Shown piece by piece: positions 60,999-62,165 of a stretch of 62,165 nt of DNA (positions are counted from its first letter, which is position 1; every line of letters starts with the position of its first letter). This DNA is from Rhodospirillum sp. UBA1311 (GTDB lineage: Bacteria > Pseudomonadota > Alphaproteobacteria > Rhodospirillales > Rhodospirillaceae): the NCBI GenBank assembly GCA_002307145.1, contig DBTR01000031.1:27666-89830 (forward strand), read 5' to 3'. The notes under the pieces are model-generated. The model was not told where the DNA came from, did no database searches, and saw only the letters and a program-made list of their open reading frames with translations. Both the position numbers and the translations under genes were made by a program.

Positions 60999-61367
60999 AT
61001 GCCCGCTGCGCCACGCCAGATCACCGCCGAAACGCCCTGCACCCTTACCGGCGGCGAAGCCGTCGCGGCCCTCGCCGCGCTCGGCAATTCGACGCGCCTC
61101 CAGGCGTTCCGCCTGATCGTCGCGGCGGGCGCGGAGGGGGTGAACGTCGGCACCTTGCAGTCGATGCTCGAAACCCCGGCCTCGACCCTCAACCACCACC
61201 TCAACACCCTGGTGCGCGCCGGGTTGGTGCGCCAGCATCGCCAGGGCCGCGAGATTCTCAACCTCGTCGAAGCGCCGCGCGTCGCCGCGCTTGCGGGATT
61301 CGTCGCCGCCCTCGGCACGCCCTCCGAGGCCGAGGCCGAAGCGATGACGGTCGCCCGCAGCAACTGA
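60999..61367 (+). CDS. ArsR-family transcription regulator
   Basis: 122 aa winged-helix protein. The helix-turn-helix spans AALAALGNSTRLQAFRLIVAAGAEGVNVGTLQSMLETPASTLNHHLNTLVRAGLVRQHRQGREILNLV, with the SxxxHHL recognition helix of the family. The usual metal-binding ELCVCDL motif is absent and there is no Cys, so it is probably a non-metal sensor. It is divergent from proX and followed by glnB at 239 bp, so it may regulate either the proXWV operon or an unlinked target. Confidence 0.88.
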   Translation: MPAAPRQITAETPCTLTGGEAVAALAALGNSTRLQAFRLIVAAGAEGVNVGTLQSMLETPASTLNHHLNTLVRAGLVRQHRQGREILNLVEAPRVAALAGFVAALGTPSEAEAEAMTVARSN

Positions 61368-61474
61368 CCAATGTTTCGGCATCCTGCCGCAAGAATAGCC
61401 AGATTTCCCGCTTTCACCGCCACCTCGCCCCGCTGCAACCCGCATGCCCGAACGCCCAACGCTCCCCGCCTCGG

Positions 61475-61491
61475 TTGGCATGAAGCGTGCA
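61475..61491 (+). promoter_or_regulatory. Sigma-54 promoter of glnB
   Basis: TTGGCAT-N5-GTGCA (61475-61491) has the -24 GG and -12 GC in the right spacing (11 bp apart between the last G of GG and the G of GC). Transcription would start near 61502, about 100 nt before glnB. NtrC-dependent control of glnBA is known in alphaproteobacteria. No clear NtrC half-sites were recognised upstream. Confidence 0.75.
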
Positions 61492-61605
61492 GTCTCTTCG
61501 CCCATTGCAATTCGACGGATCGCGGCGCAGCCTTCCTTCACCGGGCGCGCGGCGGCACTCGGCCTAGCCCGCTCGGGCGATTTCGAACCGGAGACCCGGA
61601 CTTCC

Positions 61606-61944
61606 ATGAAGAAGATCGAAGCCATCATCAAACCCTTCAAACTCGATGAAGTGAAGGAGGCTTTGCACGATATCGGCCTACAGGGCATGACCGTGATCGA
61701 GGCCAAGGGATTCGGCCGACAGAAGGGCCATACCGAGCTGTATCGCGGCGCGGAATACGTCGTCGACTTCCTCCCCAAGGTGAAGATCGAGTTGGTGGTG
61801 GAAGACGGGCAAGTCGAACGCGCGGTGGAAGCGATCCAGTCCGCGGCGCAGACTGGCCGCATCGGCGACGGCAAGATCTTCATCTCCAGCGTCGAAGAAG
61901 CGATCCGAATTAGAACTGGCGAAACCGGGACGGAAGCCATATAG
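61606..61944 (+). CDS. glnB: Nitrogen regulatory protein P-II
   Basis: 112 aa, canonical length. It opens MKKIEAIIKPFKLDEVKEAL. The T-loop contains Tyr46 and the uridylylated Tyr51 (YRGAEYVVDF), and the C-terminal ATP-binding block is GDGKIFISSVEEAIRIRTGE. The trimeric protein senses 2-oxoglutarate and ATP/ADP and controls GlnA adenylylation and NtrB. The gene lies directly upstream of glnA, the standard alphaproteobacterial order, behind a sigma-54 promoter. Confidence 0.97.
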   Translation: MKKIEAIIKPFKLDEVKEALHDIGLQGMTVIEAKGFGRQKGHTELYRGAEYVVDFLPKVKIELVVEDGQVERAVEAIQSAAQTGRIGDGKIFISSVEEAIRIRTGETGTEAI

Positions 61945-62082
61945 CTGATCGACTCGGAAACACCTCAAACTTCGGGCCTTGGAACACGTGGCGGCGCTGC
62001 ACCCGCCAAGGCATCGCGCAGGCAGGGGAAAAAGCCGCACTTTCGTTATTTATGCGTAACGGCACTTCACGAGGGAAGCATC

Positions 62083-62165
62083 ATGTCCGTTGAAAACGTC
62101 AAGAAGATGATCCAGGAAAACGACGTCCAGTACGTCGATTTCCGCTTCACCGACCCGCGCGGCAA
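62083..62165 (+). CDS. glnA: Glutamine synthetase, N-terminal fragment (cut by window edge)
   Basis: The first 27 codons begin MSVENVKKMIQENDVQYVDF then RFTDPRG, typical of GlnA type I, which makes glutamine from glutamate, ammonia and ATP. The ATG at 62083 has GAGGGAAG about 7 nt upstream. It lies 138 bp after glnB; no separate promoter was obvious in that gap. Confidence 0.95.
   Translation, partial: MSVENVKKMIQENDVQYVDFRFTDPRG

Noticed and set aside
61444..61605. Longer in-frame N-terminal extension of GlnB
   Set aside because: The family start is MKKIEA at 61606, the extension shows no homology and it contains the sigma-54 promoter.

Overview
The window is high-GC bacterial DNA with tightly packed, often 4-bp-overlapping genes. 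It suggests an alphaproteobacterium, most plausibly a free-living motile member of the Rhodospirillales. The hints are the glnB-glnA order at the right end, three DctPQM-type TRAP operons, several soluble-tip chemoreceptors, a class I FBP aldolase and a PepD/RlmJ/GlmU complement of that type. The genus cannot be named from sequence alone. No rRNA, CRISPR array, transposase, integrase or prophage gene was seen.

Layout. (1) 1-2646: amino-sugar housekeeping genes (glmS 5' end, glmU), a gph-type phosphatase, and a tRNA-Val(CAC) with a strong terminator. (2) 2660-6589, minus strand: a D-2-hydroxyacid dehydrogenase with a TRAP transporter (dctP-dctQ-dctM). (3) 6719-22341, minus strand: a 13-gene Wzx/Wzy-type exopolysaccharide operon. 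In transcription order it holds a sugar-phosphate transferase fused to a PilZ-like domain, a Wza-like export lipoprotein, a Wzz-like co-polymerase fused to a GNAT-type acyltransferase, a polysaccharide deacetylase, a Wzy/O-antigen-ligase protein, two GT4 glycosyltransferases, two tandem GNAT paralogues, a secreted glycosidase-like protein, a MurJ/Wzx-like flippase, a tyrosine-kinase-like ATPase without its Walker A lysine, and a GT2 glycosyltransferase. (4) 22342-23058: a long AT-rich control region, followed by class I FBP aldolase, a FUSC exporter, a glycosyltransferase-FkbM fusion and PPK2.

(5) 28481-44913, plus strand: hexuronate/aldonate catabolism in two blocks. Block A is GntR regulator, uxaC, dctPQM and uxuB, ended by a strong terminator at 35234-35265. 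Block B has a palindromic operator at 35310-35323, then a zinc dehydrogenase, dctPQM, a second GntR, uxuA, an Ldh-family reductase, a PanE-like reductase and PepD. The enzymes fit glucuronate to fructuronate to mannonate to 2-keto-3-deoxygluconate, with side entry of an aldonate such as L-gulonate. The KDG kinase and KDPG aldolase are not in the window. (6) 44942-57169: an unknown exported protein, RlmJ, an XRE regulator and five chemoreceptor genes. Three of these are tandem paralogues of identical length (562 aa) once a 2-bp deletion in the first is corrected. (7) 57296-60528, minus strand: a ProXWV-type betaine ABC transporter. (8) 60999-62165: an ArsR-type regulator, then glnB behind a sigma-54 promoter and the start of glnA.

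The most unusual content is the exopolysaccharide operon. A possible c-di-GMP receptor is fused to the enzyme that starts synthesis. The cytoplasmic end of the co-polymerase, where Wzc-type proteins carry a tyrosine kinase, carries an acyltransferase instead. The separate kinase homologue has lost a key ATP-binding residue. A recurring smaller feature is a GC-rich hairpin between the solute-binding-protein gene and the permease gene in all four binding-protein-dependent transport operons.
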